In this document: piece after piece, positions 39,995 through 49,868 of the stretch
Numbering within the stretch: the stretch's first letter is position 1
Layout of the letters: every line of letters begins with the position of its first letter
NCBI GenBank assembly: GCA_938023865.1
Contig: CALJDG010000048.1
Coordinates: forward strand, 1 to 64,000
Length of the DNA: 64,000 nt
Direction of reading: 5' to 3'
Origin: an uncultured archaeon
Lineage (GTDB): Archaea > Thermoproteota > Bathyarchaeia > Bathyarchaeales > Bathycorpusculaceae
Notes under the pieces: model-generated
What the model was told of the DNA's origin: nothing
The model's database searches: none
The model's input: the letters and a program-made list of their open reading frames with translations, nothing else
Translations under genes and position numbers: made by a program

Positions 39995-42289
39995 ATGGAA
40001 ACAAGAAGCCCTTCCAAAAAAGAGTTAATAATTAACGGCATTAAAAGCTTTGGAAAACTCCGCCCAAAATTAAGCCACGCTACAATAATGACCATTACGG
40101 CTTTAACAATTATACTTTTTATAGCCTTTACTATACGTCTTTTTCCAATGCGTTGGGAAATAGACCCAGCAACTGGAAAATCAAATCTCCTACTGTCTGA
40201 GTTCGATCCATATTCCCATTACCGTTTCACTGAAAAAATAGTTAAAGATGGCTTCCTTTCATGGGCTATAGAAAACGAAGGAAAAGGATGGATTGACTAT
40301 CAGAGATGGTATCCTCAAGGTTTTTATGTGGCTAAAGCCGCCTTTCCCGGACTTCCAATGACGGCGGCCTTCCTCTACGAAGTAATTTCTATGCTTGGCG
40401 TAAACATAGACTTGATGAGTTTCTGCGCAATTTTCCCAGCCATCATGGGAGCGCTGGCATGCCTCGCTATATACTTCCTCGGAAAAGATTTGGGCGGCAA
40501 ACCAGTAGGCTTATTAGCTGCGCTTTTCTTGGCTTTTGAACCATCATATATTCAAAGGACATCATTAGGCTTTTTTGATGATGAAACCATTGGCGTGCTC
40601 TCCCTCATACTTTTCTCTTTCTTATTTCTGAGAGCCATTGAAGAGGATAAGCCAGTCAGCTCAACTGTAAAATATGCCCTCACCGCCGGCGCAATTTTGG
40701 GCTACTTCAGCGCCGGGTGGGGTGCAGCCTATTACCTCATAGGACTTATAACCTTATTTACACTAGTTTTGCTGATAATGAGAAGGTATACACGAAAACT
40801 TTTTCTTGCTTACGGCTTAACTTTCGGGTTTGGTTTACTCATCGCTATAAATGTTCCAAAGCTTTCACCGAACTATCTATTAACAAGCGCTATATTGCCA
40901 GTCGCCGCTGTTTTTGGTATGCTCTGCCTAGCGGAAGTTATAACTAACATGAAAAGAGCTAAATGGAAAGTTGTATCAGTTATAGTTTTTTCAGGCCTTG
41001 TTCTTGGCGGCGTCATGGCACTTTGGTATACGGGATACATGCAAGGCATAGCTGGAAAGTTCATTTCCGTTTTAAATCCCTTCACTCGAGAAGCTTCACC
41101 GCTTGTTGAGTCTGTTGCTGAACATAGGATATCCGCATGGGGCTCCATATACTACGAGTTCGGCATTATGATAATCTTCTTTATAATTGGATTATTCTTT
41201 ATTCTTGGAAATTTAAACAACAGAAACCTATTTCTTCTCGTCTTTGGTTTGACATCGCTTTATTTTGCATGTTCAATGGTACGCCTTTTTGTGCTTATGG
41301 CTCCAGCCTTCTCCCTTTTAGCTACTGCTGGGATTAGTGGACTTCTGAAGCCCTTCGCAACGTTGCTGAAAGAGCCTCCAAGAATAAGTGTTAAGAAAAA
41401 GTTTGGGCTGGAGCGTGTTGGAAGGGAGTTCAGCGGCATGGCAGTGTTTCTAATATTTTTAATATTAATGGTGAACTTGGCTTTTCCAATGCCGAGAGTT
41501 TACACGCAAGCCTTCACGCCTACAACAATATCTGGGGGAAGCCTTTCAGTATCGCCACAGCACCTAAGCACGCCTGTAAAGGAGTGGATTGATATGTTAT
41601 ATTTGATGAGAACAAGGCTAAGCCCAAACACCGTTGTTTGCAGCTGGTGGGATTATGGATATTGGATGACAATATTGGGCAACGTTACCTCACTAGCGGA
41701 CAACGCAACAATAAATACAACCCAAATAGAAAACATCGGCTTCATCTTTATAGCCAATGAGACACAATCAATGAAGATGCTAAAGTTATATAATGCATCC
41801 TATATCCTTGTATTCACAACCATTCACGCCGATTACGGCGAATGGATAAATGCTGGCGGCGACGAGGGTAAATGGATTTGGATGGCGGCCATATCTGGAA
41901 AGGCGCGTAGCCGCTTTATAGAGAGGGGCTTCATCTCTGATGGTGAAATGTGGAATGAAAAACTTGACGACGTAAGGACACTATTTGGAAACTACACTCT
42001 TGGAACAAATTGGATAGATACTAATAAAAATGGTCAGCCGGACAGCGGTGAACTTGAGCCGAATATTAGAGGACAGAACACGACAATTTACAAGCTGATG
42101 CGGTATGCTGTTGAAAGCTGGAAGCAAAAGCAAGGCAAAGGTGTTTTAACAATTGAGCTCCTCTATTTTACACCAGAATACATAGCTGGGTTGGATAATG
42201 ACGGAAGCAAATATGGTAAAGTTGTTCCGCTTGTTTGCCTCTACAAAATTAACTGGGAAAAATATTACAGTGAACATCCAAGCGGGTAA
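39995..42289 (+). CDS. aglB: STT3/AglB oligosaccharyltransferase
   Basis: EFDPYSHYRFTEKIVKDGF; catalytic-side motif SWWDYGYWMTILGN; many TMs. Confidence 0.95.
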   Translation: METRSPSKKELIINGIKSFGKLRPKLSHATIMTITALTIILFIAFTIRLFPMRWEIDPATGKSNLLLSEFDPYSHYRFTEKIVKDGFLSWAIENEGKGWIDYQRWYPQGFYVAKAAFPGLPMTAAFLYEVISMLGVNIDLMSFCAIFPAIMGALACLAIYFLGKDLGGKPVGLLAALFLAFEPSYIQRTSLGFFDDETIGVLSLILFSFLFLRAIEEDKPVSSTVKYALTAGAILGYFSAGWGAAYYLIGLITLFTLVLLIMRRYTRKLFLAYGLTFGFGLLIAINVPKLSPNYLLTSAILPVAAVFGMLCLAEVITNMKRAKWKVVSVIVFSGLVLGGVMALWYTGYMQGIAGKFISVLNPFTREASPLVESVAEHRISAWGSIYYEFGIMIIFFIIGLFFILGNLNNRNLFLLVFGLTSLYFACSMVRLFVLMAPAFSLLATAGISGLLKPFATLLKEPPRISVKKKFGLERVGREFSGMAVFLIFLILMVNLAFPMPRVYTQAFTPTTISGGSLSVSPQHLSTPVKEWIDMLYLMRTRLSPNTVVCSWWDYGYWMTILGNVTSLADNATINTTQIENIGFIFIANETQSMKMLKLYNASYILVFTTIHADYGEWINAGGDEGKWIWMAAISGKARSRFIERGFISDGEMWNEKLDDVRTLFGNYTLGTNWIDTNKNGQPDSGELEPNIRGQNTTIYKLMRYAVESWKQKQGKGVLTIELLYFTPEYIAGLDNDGSKYGKVVPLVCLYKINWEKYYSEHPSG

Positions 42290-42300
42290 GGGAAAAACAT

Positions 42301-43176
42301 TTGTTTCCAAAGGTTCCTGATCAGCATAAGATTAGTAAGCCCTTGGTTCCAACGGGTTTAGGCGTTATATACGTTATTGTGAGCGCGGCTTACCTTTTCT
42401 TTCTGCACGCCCTCGGATTTGACGTCGAATCTAACGGTGGTAATGTTTCTACGGCTTTGACTTTGGCCGTTTGCATATTATTTGGAGGTTTTATGGGTTT
42501 GCTTGATGACTGGATGGATTTGCGTTGGCGTTACAAAGCTTTTTTCCCATTGGTGGCGACGGTTCCTTTGATGGCTTTGGCATACAGAGCTGGTGCACGT
42601 ACGGTTATAACGCTCCCAATTGTAGGCACGTTGGATTTTCATATATACTATTTTTTTGTGCTAATCCCGTTGATTGTAACAGTTGCCACTAATACTATTA
42701 ACCAGTTGGGTGGGCTAAATGGTTTAGAAACCGTTTGCCCTGCAATTGTTTTGATCGGACTCATGATTGCGTCCGGAGAAAAGGCCGTTTTATTAATTCT
42801 TCCTTTGGCTGTTTGGCTTCTGCTCGCCTTTTTCAATTTTCAGGGAAAGATTTTTGTTGGAAATACCGGCTCCTTTGCCATCGGGATTACTTTGGCAGCC
42901 TTTGCAATAATTTCCGATGTGAAATGGTGCTTGTTAATCTCGCTTATACCATACATAGTTAATTCTTCAATGATATTATTGAACTACTTCTTTTTCCGAA
43001 CCAAGGCGAACGTTTCTTTCGATGGAAAAAGACTTTTCTCAGACCATAGGAGAAGCCTAATAACATTCATTACTTATAAACGGCCTATGACCGAGCGGCA
43101 AGTTGTTGCCATTATAGCTTTATTGGTTGCTGTTTCAACATTTATCGCTGTAGTCGCTCAAAGGTTCTTACTTTAG
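42301..43176 (+). CDS. GT4-family polyprenyl-phosphate sugar-1-phosphate transferase
   Basis: GLLDDWMDLRWRYKAFFPL; NTINQLGGLNGLE; GNTGSFAIG; TTG start. Confidence 0.92.
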   Translation: MFPKVPDQHKISKPLVPTGLGVIYVIVSAAYLFFLHALGFDVESNGGNVSTALTLAVCILFGGFMGLLDDWMDLRWRYKAFFPLVATVPLMALAYRAGARTVITLPIVGTLDFHIYYFFVLIPLIVTVATNTINQLGGLNGLETVCPAIVLIGLMIASGEKAVLLILPLAVWLLLAFFNFQGKIFVGNTGSFAIGITLAAFAIISDVKWCLLISLIPYIVNSSMILLNYFFFRTKANVSFDGKRLFSDHRRSLITFITYKRPMTERQVVAIIALLVAVSTFIAVVAQRFLL

Positions 43177-43340
43177 GCTTTGTGTAATATTTGTTATCAC
43201 AAAAGGCAAAAATTAGTTGAGGGTAAGCTTAATCATGGATGTTGTTAAAATGTCAGTCTAGTTCGGAGTATACGCTTAATATGGAAACAGAGCAGCCAAG
43301 CCGCTCGAGAGGAAACGACTGGAATAGCGGAAAAGAACAC

Positions 43341-43350
43341 TTTTATATTG
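43341..43350 (+). promoter_or_regulatory. TATA-like promoter element for queT leader
   Basis: ttttatattg about 25 nt upstream of the predicted leader 5' end. Confidence 0.4.
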
Positions 43351-43372
43351 CCTAACTATTATGCTGTTTTGT

Positions 43373-43436
43373 TGGCGGGTGAGTGGTGCCTCCCACCCGT
43401 TCCGCCATACAAACCCCGGCGTAGGGAGGTTAAAAA
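43373..43436 (+). promoter_or_regulatory. structured 5' leader, candidate SD-sequestering pseudoknot/riboswitch
   Basis: Outer stem TGGCGG/CCGCCA (43373-43378/43402-43407), inner CGGGTG/CACCCG (43376-43381/43394-43399), loop CCTCCC (43389-43394) complementary to SD GGGAGG (43424-43429). Confidence 0.45.
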
Positions 43437-43997
43437 TTGAAATTTAATAGTAAGGACTGGGCTTTAACAGCGGTTTTTGCAGCGCTCTATGCCGTAATTA
43501 ACATTACACAGACAATTATGGGTGGTCCAATAACGTACGGGCCGGTTCAGTTACGTTTGGCTGACTGCCTAATAGCTTTGGCGGCATTGTTCGGTTGGCC
43601 TGCGGCTATTGGAGTTGGAATCGGTTGCTTCAGTAATGTATATTACATGCTTGATCCTGTTGACATTATTATAGGACCTATTGTGAACTTTGCGGCGGCT
43701 TTCGTAGTCTTTAAATTACGGAGACAGAGACTTTTGGCATGCGCTTCAGGCTCCTTTGTTGTTGGCGTTCCAATTGGTTTATACTTGTACTTCCTCTATG
43801 TGCAAGGCAACCCAGTTATCCAACAGCAGACGCCAAATTTTGGGACGCCACTGCCCTTATGGTCTGCTTTTGTCTTAAGTCTCTTAATCAGCAGTCTGGT
43901 GGCTATTGCTGTTATAGGGTTTGCTCTACTAAAAACACTATCAAGGCAAGGCGTCGTTGATTCTCTGAAAGCGCATGGACTAAAAGTGCTTGAGTAA
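43437..43997 (+). CDS. queT: QueT-family transporter (queuosine-precursor type ECF S component)
   Basis: NITQTIMGGPITYGPVQLRLADCLIALAALFGWPAAIGVGIGCFSNVYY; TTG start. Confidence 0.88.
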   Translation: MKFNSKDWALTAVFAALYAVINITQTIMGGPITYGPVQLRLADCLIALAALFGWPAAIGVGIGCFSNVYYMLDPVDIIIGPIVNFAAAFVVFKLRRQRLLACASGSFVVGVPIGLYLYFLYVQGNPVIQQQTPNFGTPLPLWSAFVLSLLISSLVAIAVIGFALLKTLSRQGVVDSLKAHGLKVLE

Positions 43998-44012
43998 TAA
44001 ATGAGCTGCTGA

Positions 44013-46691
44013 TTACATGAAGCGCTCCAGTTTCGTTAAGCCTATTATTTCGTCGAAGTCCAAGCCTAATGCGTCTAAAACCTGGTCGAAGGTGGAGTGC
44101 AGATACGCTACATACTTGTCTACGTCTATCTCGTTTTTTGTTGCTAACTCGACTGGTTTTACGTGGGGATCGTTTACAACTTTTACAAAGCTTATCAGGT
44201 CTCCGGCTTTGAGTTCCATTCCGCTTTCTTTTAGGATTCTTGCAGCTTTCACGTGTTGTGGTGTCGTCTTTGTGTAACGTTCTGGCTCCTCGCCTAACAC
44301 CACGTTGAAGGCCAGTTCGTTTAAGCTGTCCCATTCTCGCCTCTTCAGGCGCATGTAGCACTCACGTATTGTCTGGATAATGTCCTTTTTGGCTGCTTCA
44401 AAGTCTGCAGGTGATTTTACCGTGGCTAGACGTTCTTTCATTTTGTCGAAAGCATTTTTGATGAATATTGGTATGTGACGTTTCTTGCCGGTTAAGCCCT
44501 TAACGTCCACGCTTCCATCTTCTAAAACGCCTAGATAGTTCTTTTTGCGGGAGCTGAAGACTGCGTAACGATAAACCTTGTCCACGTCTAAGCCCATTTT
44601 TAACTCGCGTTCAGTCCACTCTTCAAGTTCGCGTATCTGCTCTTTTGACGGGTTTTTAAGAAAGACGCTGTCCGTGTCTCCGTAAAGCACTTGAATGCCA
44701 AGCTCTTCAGCCCTCTTAATTATTTGGGTTATGGCGTGTCTCCCTATGGCTGCTGTTGCTTCGGCTACTGGTGGACAGTATAAGTCGAAGGTTTCTGCTC
44801 CGAAAACGCCGTAGCTAGCGTTTAAAATGACTTTTAATGCGCCTTGGATGATATTGTACCAGCTTCTAACCTCTGGTGGCAGAGCCTTATCCTTTGATTT
44901 TGGCTTATACCATTGAACTCGCAAGTCTCTAAGCGAGCCTATTAGAAGGCTTTCTAGGGCGCGTTTTTTGCGGCAGACCCAGTGAGGTGTGTCTGGAACA
45001 AGGTTTGTTTGGCATTCCGTATGCCCGCACAATATGGACTGGTAGCCTAAATTCCAAACTTTTATTATTGAGGGGTAAAGGCTTGGGAAGTCCATGACGG
45101 CGACGTAGAAATGGACGCCTGGCACTGGTTCGACGACTATGGCACCCTTGTATTTTTTGCCTTTTATTATTGCTTTTGTGGTTGTCTTGCCCTTTAGGGC
45201 TAGTATGTCTTCAGCGTTTGGGATGAGCATGTTTTTTCTGCGGTGTTCCCGGTGCATGAAGTTCCTTATCCAGCGGGAGACGCCTTGTCGGCTCACATCC
45301 TCCATTGGCATACTGCTTATCCTAGACAAAGCAAGAATTAGTTTTAAGACGAGTTCATCTTCGAAGCTTGTGAGTTTGTATGTTATTTCAGCGTCTCTGA
45401 GGCAGTATTTCGCGAGCTCCGTGTAGGTTAATTCGCCTATGCCCTTCTCTAGCATTATCTTGTCTAAGCCTACAAGTGCCCTTCCAACATCGCCTAGGGT
45501 TACGTCTCGGTAGCGGTTGTTGAAGGCGTATATTTGTATGGAGCGGTTGAAGAAGAACTTGTAAAGGTCTATGTGAACGCCATATTTTAGGAGGCAAACA
45601 CGCTTACCAATCTCAATTGGAATTTCATCCCTTTTAAAACCATGGTTTTCCGCCCTGTGCGCCAAATATCGCAAGTCGAAATCGTCACCGTTGAATGTTA
45701 CCACAAATGGATAGTTCCACAAAACTTCAAAAACAGCCCTTATCAGCCTCTCTTCAGAGTCGAAATATTCAATCTGCACATCTGCCGGTAAACGTTCTGA
45801 GCCTTCGCGAACTCCCTCCCTTTTTAAGAGTAGAACTCGCTTTTGCATGTCTGAACCATATAGGGAGACGCAGACTATTGGGTAGGCTGCCTCACGCGGA
45901 TCTGGCATCCTTGTCGGTATGGGCGAATAAACCTCAATGTCCAGGGCGACGTAGCGAAACTTTGGGGCTGGATATTCGAGGAGCATAGCCCACTGTTCAA
46001 TGTATTGAAGCTCTTCGGCGTCAGCCTCCTTAAAAGTGCCAACAATTTTCTGAATCATCTTCTCTGCTTCTTCTAGGCGCTTTGGCACGAGATCGCCATT
46101 CTTGACTTCGTAAACCATGCCGGGCAAAAGTCCATGGTCATAAATGTAGGACTGGTAATATTTTATCTTTGACTCCCAGACTTTGATGGATTCTGCGGAT
46201 AAGGGAATAGTTGCAACCTTTGTAAAGTCTTCTGGAATAATATCCCTTATGCAGCCCTTTGGGCGTCCACCAATAGCCAGCGGGTCTTTAGCCACAATCT
46301 TTGTCACTTTGACTGACTTTTCCAAGAGGGGGTCAAATTTTTCCTCAATTTCGAAGTGGTCGAAACCAGGATGCTTCATTAAACGGTCGATTTTTTCAAG
46401 ATCATATGGTGAGAGGTTCGTGTAGCAATAGGGCTTGTGCCCAGTGTTATCATACCAGAAGTAGATTCGCCCAGAAACCGGCTCGTAAAGCTTGATTAGG
46501 ACTTTTCCAGCTTTGCCATCATAAGTAGCTGAAACAAAATATGAAGGTGGAAGATTTTCCAGCACTGCTGGCGGGAAACCCTGCTGTTTTCGCTCTTTTT
46601 CTAAGGATTCCGTGAAGGGTGGGGCTTCCGCTTTTGGTTCTTGGGTCTTAGTCACTGATATTGAAAACTCGTCTAAGCGCCTTTGAGCCAT
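44013..46691 (-). CDS. polB: family B DNA polymerase
   Basis: Exo I YVALDIEVYSP; AVMDFPSLYPSIIKVWNLG; YGDTDSVFLKNP; no intein seen. Confidence 0.97.
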   Translation of the reverse strand: MAQRRLDEFSISVTKTQEPKAEAPPFTESLEKERKQQGFPPAVLENLPPSYFVSATYDGKAGKVLIKLYEPVSGRIYFWYDNTGHKPYCYTNLSPYDLEKIDRLMKHPGFDHFEIEEKFDPLLEKSVKVTKIVAKDPLAIGGRPKGCIRDIIPEDFTKVATIPLSAESIKVWESKIKYYQSYIYDHGLLPGMVYEVKNGDLVPKRLEEAEKMIQKIVGTFKEADAEELQYIEQWAMLLEYPAPKFRYVALDIEVYSPIPTRMPDPREAAYPIVCVSLYGSDMQKRVLLLKREGVREGSERLPADVQIEYFDSEERLIRAVFEVLWNYPFVVTFNGDDFDLRYLAHRAENHGFKRDEIPIEIGKRVCLLKYGVHIDLYKFFFNRSIQIYAFNNRYRDVTLGDVGRALVGLDKIMLEKGIGELTYTELAKYCLRDAEITYKLTSFEDELVLKLILALSRISSMPMEDVSRQGVSRWIRNFMHREHRRKNMLIPNAEDILALKGKTTTKAIIKGKKYKGAIVVEPVPGVHFYVAVMDFPSLYPSIIKVWNLGYQSILCGHTECQTNLVPDTPHWVCRKKRALESLLIGSLRDLRVQWYKPKSKDKALPPEVRSWYNIIQGALKVILNASYGVFGAETFDLYCPPVAEATAAIGRHAITQIIKRAEELGIQVLYGDTDSVFLKNPSKEQIRELEEWTERELKMGLDVDKVYRYAVFSSRKKNYLGVLEDGSVDVKGLTGKKRHIPIFIKNAFDKMKERLATVKSPADFEAAKKDIIQTIRECYMRLKRREWDSLNELAFNVVLGEEPERYTKTTPQHVKAARILKESGMELKAGDLISFVKVVNDPHVKPVELATKNEIDVDKYVAYLHSTFDQVLDALGLDFDEIIGLTKLERFM

Positions 46692-46750
46692 AACCGCTCT
46701 TAACCTAACCTAAATATCACCCAACAGACTAAAAACCTTACTTGCCCCCT

Positions 46751-47991
46751 TCAGCAGTGTATATCGTGCTCTTCGCTTTTGACCTTCGTAATGAATTGCT
46801 TCAGCGTCATCATACCTATGTTCCCAAAACCATGTCTTCTGACAGAAACCTTTTTGGCTTTTAATTCACGTTTACCGAGGATTATCATATAAGGGATTTT
46901 CTGAACTTCAGCTTCCCTAATCTTATAATTAATTGTTGACTGACTTTCGTCAATTTCTGACCTAACTCCATTTGACTCAAGTTTTCATGGATTTTCTTAG
47001 CGTATGACAAGTATCTGCCTCCCACGGGTAATATTTGCACCTGCACTGGTGAAAGCCAAAGCGGAAGATTGCCCTTAAAATGTTCGAGAAGTAGGGCGAA
47101 GAATCTTTCTATTGTCCCGAGGAGGGCTCTATGAATCATGATTGTCCAGTGTTCCTTTCCATCTGGACCCACATATGTTACATTGAAGCGTTTTGGAAGG
47201 TTAAAGTCAAACTGGATTGTTGAGCATTGCCACTTTCTTCCAGAGGCATCCTCTATGTAAAGGTCGATTTTCGGACCGTAGAATACGGCTTCTCCGGGCA
47301 TCTCCTTGCACTTTAGTCCTTTCTTTTTTAGGGCTTTTGCCAATGCTTTTTGAGCTTGGCTCCATTCTTCATCAGAACCCATGTATCTTTCTGGCTGGCT
47401 TTCATCTCTGGTTGATAGAAACACCTCATATTTGTGGAAGCTGAAACATTTGAGGATGCGCTCTGTAAAGTCCAAGAGTTTTAGGATTTCGTCTTCCATT
47501 TGTTCTGGTGTGCAGAAGATATGGGCGTCGTCTTGTGTTAACCCTCTAACCCGTAATAGTCCGTGCAGTGCGCCGGAGTGTTCATATCTGTAGACGGTTC
47601 CCCATTCTGCGTATCTTATTGGCAGTTCTTTGTAGCTTCTGGGTTTTGCCTTGTATATTTGTATGTGGAAGGGGCAGTTCATAGGTTTAACAACGTAAAG
47701 TTCACCGTCCTTCTCGAAAGTGTACATGTTTTCCCTATAATAATCCAAGTGTCCGGAAATTTTCCAAGGTTCTCCTCTTGCAATGTGTGGAGTACAGACG
47801 AGCTCGTAGCCGCCTTTAATGTGTTCTTCCTCCCAGAAGTTTCTGATTATCCTTCGAACAGTTGTGCCTCTCGGGTGCCAAAGCACTAGACCTACACCAA
47901 CATCTTCGTTTATAGAGAACATATCCAAGCGTTGGCCGAGAACTCTATGGTCTATGTCCAAATGCTCTTTTGTTTGCGCTTTGTTTTCCAA
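46751..47991 (-). CDS. thrS: threonyl-tRNA synthetase lacking N-terminal editing domain; reading frame shifts at about 46981-46985
   Basis: PMNCPFHIQIYK, HSGALHGLLRVRGLTQDDAHIF, MIHRALLGTIERFFALLLEHF; the -1 frame continues LESNGVRSEIDESQSTINYKIREAEVQKIPYMIILGKRELKAKKVSVRRHGFGNIGMMTLKQFI... to TGA at 46751. Confidence 0.9.
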
Positions 47992-48173
47992 AATTTCAGC
48001 GGGGCTTTTAGGGGCTGGATTTTCGCTTACAAAACGTTTAGACTTGTGTTTCTAAATACCCCATTTCAACCACAAAGTCAACAAGTGCCGCGGTTCTATT
48101 TATCCTTTGTTCTGCTGGAAAATGTGCGCATTACCGTTTCATGGAAACTTTTAATCCTTAAAGCGCTTTTCTA

Positions 48174-49550
48174 TTGCTGTTTAGCCGAGTGAAGGGAATG
48201 CTTAGAGAGGCTTGGTCTCTGGCCATTGAAGCCTTAAGTTGGATGGAGAAAGCGCAAATAAGCGAGCGTCTAGCCATAGCCAGAACAGCAAAACAACTGG
48301 AAATAAGCGATATTGACGCTTTACGCTTTGCCCACGGTCTCGTTTGTGAAACTGTTCGGCGTCGCAATCTTATAGACCGCTTTATAAACGAGGTTTTGAA
48401 ACCCAAATCCATAAATGAGTTTACATTGGGCGTCCAGTCTTTTTTGAGGCTTTATGTCTACCAGATGAGGGTTGCCAAAAACTGGGGGAAACTTGACGTT
48501 GAAGAGGCGAAAAATATTGTACAACTTGCCCGTTCAATTTTGGGTTGGAGAACTCTTCACAGCGTTGAACCCTTTCTAGGATTGCTTTTAACAGAAAGCC
48601 CGAACGCCATTCTAAAAAGCGTTAGTGACGAGGAAAGAATTGGACTTTTAACTTTCCATCCAACATGGTTTGTGCGGTACTGCTTCAAACTTTTTGGAAG
48701 GAAAGAAGCCATAAACATGTTTGAGGCAAACCTAAAGGCGCCTCCAACCTATATAAGGTTTAACACATTGAAAGGGGATGAAAATGAAATTTTGGCAAGG
48801 CTAGCTGAAGAAAAGGTAAGAGTTAAAAAAATTGAGGGGTTACGCTATGCTTACAAGGTTTTGGGCACAAAAACCCCACTGACAAGAACAAAAAGCTTCA
48901 GCGAAGGCTTATTTTACATTCAGGACAAGGCTAGCTGTTATGCAGCTGAAGTGGCAAACCCACAGCCGGGAACTGTGCTTTTAGACGTTTGTGCTGCTCC
49001 AGGTGCCAAAACCACCTATTTGGCTCAACTTATGCAAAACTGCGGCGCAATTTATTCGGTAGACTTTTCGAGACGTAGGCTGGGTGTGTGGAAAAGTGAG
49101 GTTGCAAGGATGGGTGTGGAAATTGCCGAGCCAATAATTGCTGATGCGTGCAATCCGCTGCCGGTCTCCATCGAGGCGGACTTGGTGATTCTAGACCCAC
49201 CATGCACAAGCACCGGAGCCTTCGCAAAGCTTCCATCAGCCAAATGGAGGCTTACACAACGCTCAGTTGAAAAGATGGCTGAAATCCAGTGGCAAATGCT
49301 AGAAAACTGCGCAGAAAAAGTCAAGCCAGGAGGCACACTAATCTATTCCACATGCAGTATAACAATCGAAGAAAACGAAATGCTCATAGAACGATTCTTA
49401 AAATGGCATCCAGAGTTCTCGCTGACTGAAATAACCCCAAAAATTGGGCTTCCGGGACTTAGGAACATGGAAAAATGCCAGAGGCTTTACCCCCACATCC
49501 ACGATTGCAATGGCTTTTTCATCGTAAAGCTGTTAAGGAGCAAACCATAA
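48174..49550 (+). CDS. NOL1/NOP2/Sun (RsmB-type) RNA m5C methyltransferase with NusB-like N-terminal domain
   Basis: LLDVCAAPGAKTTYLAQLM; DPPCTSTGAFAKLP; STCSITIEENEMLIERFL. Confidence 0.94.
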   Translation: MLFSRVKGMLREAWSLAIEALSWMEKAQISERLAIARTAKQLEISDIDALRFAHGLVCETVRRRNLIDRFINEVLKPKSINEFTLGVQSFLRLYVYQMRVAKNWGKLDVEEAKNIVQLARSILGWRTLHSVEPFLGLLLTESPNAILKSVSDEERIGLLTFHPTWFVRYCFKLFGRKEAINMFEANLKAPPTYIRFNTLKGDENEILARLAEEKVRVKKIEGLRYAYKVLGTKTPLTRTKSFSEGLFYIQDKASCYAAEVANPQPGTVLLDVCAAPGAKTTYLAQLMQNCGAIYSVDFSRRRLGVWKSEVARMGVEIAEPIIADACNPLPVSIEADLVILDPPCTSTGAFAKLPSAKWRLTQRSVEKMAEIQWQMLENCAEKVKPGGTLIYSTCSITIEENEMLIERFLKWHPEFSLTEITPKIGLPGLRNMEKCQRLYPHIHDCNGFFIVKLLRSKP

Positions 49551-49589
49551 CGAAACTTTAAAGAGGTAGCATAATTTGAAAGATGTAGA

Positions 49590-49859
49590 TTGATTGGGAG
49601 AATTGTAAAGGTTGAGGGTGAATGCTCAGCGGGACATCACGTTGGAGAAGGGTTCGATTTAACACTTTACTCTGAAGAAGCAAGCAAAAGCCTTAGAGCT
49701 CCCAACATTTGCAGTTTCTTCTATGACTCCATTTTCCCGTATCTGATGACCTTGCAATTTGGCGGAGCCTTCCCATGGGAAGAAAACAAAGACACCTTCA
49801 CTTCAGGCTGTCCAGACCGACAAAAAGTTACAATAGAAATTAAAAGAGTTAAGAAGTGA
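49590..49859 (+). CDS. TIGR04076-like small protein
   Basis: GECSAGHHVGEGFDL...CSFFYDSIFPYLMTLQFGGAFPW...CPD pattern. Confidence 0.75.
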   Translation: MIGRIVKVEGECSAGHHVGEGFDLTLYSEEASKSLRAPNICSFFYDSIFPYLMTLQFGGAFPWEENKDTFTSGCPDRQKVTIEIKRVKK

Positions 49860-49868
49860 AAAGGAGTT

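Noticed and set aside
43301-43330. CCGCT...AGCGG hairpin upstream of the queT TATA box
   Set aside because: Only 5 bp and upstream of the predicted promoter; no functional support.
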